Source of the DNA: an uncultured Bryobacteraceae bacterium
GTDB lineage: Bacteria; Acidobacteriota; Terriglobia; Bryobacterales; Bryobacteraceae
Reading direction: 5' to 3'
Length of the DNA: 64,000 nt
Assembly (NCBI GenBank): GCA_938027685.1
Contig: CALJAM010000001.1
Location: 1-64,000, forward strand
Made by a program: the position numbers and the translations under genes. Each line of letters begins with the position of its first letter. Position 1 is the first letter of the stretch. The notes beneath the pieces are model-generated. The model did not search any database, was not told the DNA's origin, and worked only from the letters and a program-made list of their open reading frames with translations. This document shows, piece after piece, positions 60,974 to 64,000 of this stretch.

Positions 60974-63268
60974 TCAGACTTGCGGGTCCGAAGCCGCTTC
61001 GTCGAGCCACTCCGGACGGCGCAACACCGGCCTCGGCTTGGAGCCGTCGGGAGGCCCGATGATGCCTTCGCGCTGCATGCGGTCCAGAATGCGCGCTGCC
61101 CGTCCGTAGCCCAGCCGCAATCGCCGCTGCAAGGTGGAAGTGGACGCCTTTCCCAACTCGCAAACGATGCGTACGGCGTCGCGGTAGAGCGGATCCTCTT
61201 CCATTTGAGCCTCGGCGCCCTCGGCGTTCTCCTGCTCCGAGGGCGGGGCGATCAGGTAGGAAGGATCGTACTCCGGCGCGGCCTGCGCCTTCCAGAACTC
61301 GACTACGCGGTTGATTTCCGCCTCGGTGACCAGAGGGCCGTGGACGCGGGTCAGCCGTGAGCTGCCCGGCGGCAGGAAGAGCATGTCGCCGCGCCCCAGC
61401 AGGTGTTCGGCGCCCATCACGTCGAGGATGGTCCGCGAGTCCACGCGCGTGGCCACGCGGAAGCTGATGCGCGCCGGAAAATTGGCCTTGATGACGCCCG
61501 TGATCACGTCCACGCTGGGTCGCTGCGTGGCCAGCACCAGATGCATCCCCACCGCGCGCGCCATCTGCGCCAGCCGCATCACGGACTGCTCGACGTTGTG
61601 CCCCTCCACGATCATCAGATCCGCCAGCTCATCGATCACGATGAGCACGTAGGGCAGCGGTTCGGGCCCTTCCTCCTCGCCGAACAGCGCGCCGCCCTGC
61701 TGTTGGTACTGCGCGAACTTGCGCTGGTACTGCTCGATGTTACGGACGCCGTGATCCGAGAGCACGCGGAACCGTCGCTCCATCTCCAACACCGCGTTGC
61801 GCAGCGCGTTGGCGGCCTTGCGCGCATCGGTGATCACCGGCGTGAGCAGGTGCGGGATGCCCTCGTACAGGCCAAGCTCCAGCCGTTTGGGGTCCACCAG
61901 GATCATGCGCACTTCATCCGGAGTGGCCTTGTAAAGCACGGACATGATCAGGCAGTTCAACAGGACGCTCTTGCCGGACCCCGTGGAGCCTGCGATGAGC
62001 AGGTGCGGCATGGCTTCCAGCGGCGTCACCTTGATGCGCCCCGCCACGTCCTTGCCGAGCGGCAAGGTCAAACGCGACGGCGAGCGCTGAAATTCTTCGG
62101 ACTCCAGCACCTGCCGGAGCACGATCAGCTCGCGTTTCGCGTTGGGGACTTCGATTCCGACGGTGGGACGTCCAGGAATGCGCTCAATCAGGATGGACTC
62201 GGCCTGCAAGCCCAGGCAAAGGTCTTCGGTGAGGGTAACGATGCGGCTGTACTTGATGCCGGCCTCGGGCTTGAACTCGAACGTGGTGACCACGGGGCCG
62301 GGGTTGATCTGCACCACCGACCCCAGAACGCCGAACTCCTTGAACTTGGCTTCGATGCGCGCCGCGATTTCCTGCAGTTCCTGGCCGTCATAGCTGCCCC
62401 GTCCCGGCCCCTCGTTGAGCAGGTCGAGCGGCGGAAGTCGATATTGCGGTCGGCTGGGTCGCGGCCCGGGTGCGTCCGCCTCGCTCGGGACTGCTTCCTC
62501 GGCGACTGTGGCCTCCGGTTCGGGCGCCGGCACTAACTCCGGTTCAGGTTCGGGCAGGTCTTCGAGAGTGCGGATGGGAATCTCGCGGACCGCGGTCGGC
62601 GTTGACGAAGCAGCCGTCTCGGATTCTTCGATGGCGACCGGCGCCTCCCTTCCGGCCGGTGCAGCGTCCGGCGGTTCGGGCGTGCGGCGCTGCTTGCTCG
62701 CTCGCGGGCGAGCTCGCAGTTGCCGCCACCAGCCGCCGATCCGGCGGACCCGCGGCGCCAGACCTGCGAACGAAAAGCCGGAAACCATGTATAACGAAGC
62801 CACGCCGGACGCGGCCAGCAGGATGGCCGCGCCGGTCGTGTTGAAGGAAGCCGTCAGCCACTCGGCCAGCAGCACACCGACCGCGCCGCCGGCGGGAAAG
62901 CCGGCCACCTGCCACGCGGGGGCCAGCCCGAGGGCAGCGCAGCCCGCCAGCACCAGCACCAGGAAGCCCGCGGCACGCAGCGGCGGCAACGCGGGCTTGC
63001 GTCGCCTCACGAGGTTCCAAGCCGTCACCACCATCAGCACGGGCAACGGGAAGGCGACCGCGCCGAAAATCTGAAGGGCGAGGTCTGCAAGATGGGCGCC
63101 GACCGGGCCGATGAGGTTCCGCGCCCGCTCGCCGGTCGCCGTATTCCAGGACGGATCAGCCTCGTGGTACGAAACCAGGCTGAGCCAAATCAGCAGTGCG
63201 CCGGTGAGGATGAGAAAGCCGGCCAACTCGCTTCGGCGCGTGTGGGGGCTTGATTCCGGTTCTCGCAT
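60974..63268 (-). CDS. ftsK: DNA translocase FtsK/SpoIIIE
   Basis: 764 residues, the compact form. Four membrane spans occupy the first 170 residues (FLILTGALLIWLSLVSY is the first). A Pro/Glu-rich linker of about 110 residues follows. The motor domain has IEVPNAKRELIVLRQVL, LIAGSTGSGKSVLLNCLI (Walker A near 425), MILVDPKRLELGLYEG, VLIVIDELADLMI (Walker B) and MARAVGMHLVLATQRPSVD. The C-terminal gamma domain (VRIVCELGKASTSTLQRRLRLGYGRA in two parts) would recognise polar DNA sequences. It moves chromosome termini through the division septum. ATG 63268 has AGGAG six bases upstream; uppP ends nine bases upstream, so the two share a transcript. Confidence 0.96.
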   Translation of the reverse strand: MREPESSPHTRRSELAGFLILTGALLIWLSLVSYHEADPSWNTATGERARNLIGPVGAHLADLALQIFGAVAFPLPVLMVVTAWNLVRRRKPALPPLRAAGFLVLVLAGCAALGLAPAWQVAGFPAGGAVGVLLAEWLTASFNTTGAAILLAASGVASLYMVSGFSFAGLAPRVRRIGGWWRQLRARPRASKQRRTPEPPDAAPAGREAPVAIEESETAASSTPTAVREIPIRTLEDLPEPEPELVPAPEPEATVAEEAVPSEADAPGPRPSRPQYRLPPLDLLNEGPGRGSYDGQELQEIAARIEAKFKEFGVLGSVVQINPGPVVTTFEFKPEAGIKYSRIVTLTEDLCLGLQAESILIERIPGRPTVGIEVPNAKRELIVLRQVLESEEFQRSPSRLTLPLGKDVAGRIKVTPLEAMPHLLIAGSTGSGKSVLLNCLIMSVLYKATPDEVRMILVDPKRLELGLYEGIPHLLTPVITDARKAANALRNAVLEMERRFRVLSDHGVRNIEQYQRKFAQYQQQGGALFGEEEGPEPLPYVLIVIDELADLMIVEGHNVEQSVMRLAQMARAVGMHLVLATQRPSVDVITGVIKANFPARISFRVATRVDSRTILDVMGAEHLLGRGDMLFLPPGSSRLTRVHGPLVTEAEINRVVEFWKAQAAPEYDPSYLIAPPSEQENAEGAEAQMEEDPLYRDAVRIVCELGKASTSTLQRRLRLGYGRAARILDRMQREGIIGPPDGSKPRPVLRRPEWLDEAASDPQV

Positions 63269-63277
63269 CAGGCGCTC

Positions 63278-64000
63278 CTAAGGGAGCGCGGTCAATGCCA
63301 GGGCAATCACCATTATGCCAAAGGCCACGCGATAGTACACGAAAATTCGTAAGGTGTGCCTGCGCAGAAATCGTAGGAAAAAGGCAATTACCAACCAGCC
63401 TGTGACTGCGCTCACGACGATTCCTACCACGAAAGGCAACTGCATCGCCGGTTCGATACCCCCGGCGGCGGCGACATCGAGAGCTTCTTTCACGGCTGCA
63501 CCGAGCAAAGCCGGCGTGGACAGCAGGAAAGAGAAACGGGCCGCCGCCGGGCGGTTCAAGTCGCGCAGCAGCGCCGCGGTAATCGTTATGCCGCTGCGGG
63601 AGACCCCGGGGACGATAGCGACAGCTTGCGCCAGCCCGATCCAGAGGGCGTCAGCCCAACTCAGTCGCGCCAGATCGCGACGCCCTTGGCTGCGGCGGTC
63701 GGCCCAATACATCAGGATGCCGATCGAGATCAGCATCGCCCCCATGAGCAGGGGGCTGCGCCAGCTCTGCTCTGCGTAGCTTTTGAAGAAATAGCCCGTA
63801 AAGCCCACCGGCAAGGTGGCCGCCGCCAGCATCCACAGGAGGCGCCGGTTGGCGCCAAGTTCGGGGTCATGGTTGAAACGCGACGAGCCGAAGCCTTGCG
63901 CGGCCAGTTGCAGCCAGTCCCTTAGGAAATAAGCGAGCAGGGCGGCCACCGTGCCCAGATGCAGTGCGATGTCGAAGGAGAGCCCGGGATCCCGCCATCC
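63278..64000 (-). CDS. uppP: Undecaprenyl-diphosphatase UppP/BacA, 5' end beyond the window
   Basis: At least 241 residues; the start lies outside the right edge. The frame continues upstream of the internal GTG at 63949 through PGLSFDIALHLGTVAALLAYF, which matches the second conserved region of the family, so only the first few dozen residues are missing. Visible are about seven membrane spans, the motif VPGVSRSGITITAALL with the catalytic Ser-Arg-Ser-Gly, and a typical C-terminal span. It dephosphorylates undecaprenyl diphosphate to recycle the lipid carrier for peptidoglycan and surface glycans, which suits the nearby polysaccharide genes. It precedes ftsK by nine bases. Confidence 0.94.
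   Translation of the reverse strand, partial: GWRDPGLSFDIALHLGTVAALLAYFLRDWLQLAAQGFGSSRFNHDPELGANRRLLWMLAAATLPVGFTGYFFKSYAEQSWRSPLLMGAMLISIGILMYWADRRSQGRRDLARLSWADALWIGLAQAVAIVPGVSRSGITITAALLRDLNRPAAARFSFLLSTPALLGAAVKEALDVAAAGGIEPAMQLPFVVGIVVSAVTGWLVIAFFLRFLRRHTLRIFVYYRVAFGIMVIALALTALP

Overview
The window is high-GC bacterial chromosome. It most resembles Acidobacteriota of the Bryobacterales/Solibacter type. The evidence is three very large Oar-like TonB-dependent receptors with an N-terminal carboxypeptidase-regulatory-like domain and no SusD partner, several Tat-exported Gfo/Idh, isomerase-like and sulfatase proteins, and informational genes (infC, prfA, priA, uvrB, ftsK) in otherwise ordinary chromosomal settings. 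No prophage, insertion sequence, CRISPR array or rRNA was seen. Two tRNA genes lie near 41 kb.

Layout. 0-3 kb: two Tat-signal proteins of probable sugar metabolism (Gfo/Idh oxidoreductase, fucose-isomerase-like). 3.0-6.2 kb, minus strand: a tightly overlapping five-gene operon of ArsR-type repressor, TSUP permease, divergent FmdE-domain protein, ArsP/DUF318-type permease and a miniature thioredoxin, with a clear promoter and operator. 6.6-13.9 kb: a TonB receptor-sulfatase operon with a divergent second sulfatase. 14.0-20.6 kb: a surface-polysaccharide block (rmlA, rmlC-like, rmlB, two GT4-type glycosyltransferases, a divergent polytopic glycosyltransferase, a cupin). 20.6-25.7 kb: infC with a long structured leader, HNH endonuclease, comF, GH51 arabinofuranosidase and an SPFH protein. 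25.8-31.5 kb: B12-type radical SAM, a methyltransferase and a HAD phosphatase, then a macro-domain protein, a hypothetical protein and a cupin. 31.5-34.9 kb: priA and a GNAT protein. 34.9-40.6 kb: two tandem TonB receptors, the upstream one frameshifted.

40.9-41.5 kb: tRNA-Ile2(CAU) and tRNA-Arg(ACG). 41.7-47.6 kb: uvrB, a DUF2520-like protein and a radical SAM/SPASM protein, converging on a SurA-like lipoprotein and fabD. 47.7-53.5 kb: RND pump, PD40-type secreted protein, DinB-like protein and a NapH-like polyferredoxin. 53.5-60.9 kb: a seven-gene minus-strand run (DUF1385, prfA, prmC, dinB polymerase IV, thiE-like, methyltransferase, secreted beta-helix protein), mostly coupled by ATGA/GTGA overlaps. 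61-64 kb: ftsK and the start-truncated (at the window edge) uppP.

The strongest candidate for a little-described system is the ArsR-TSUP-FmdE-ArsP-thioredoxin operon. The second cross-cutting observation is a set of -10-like hexamers 4-10 nt upstream of start codons, suggesting frequent leaderless transcripts. All functional calls come from reading motifs by eye; no database search was run.
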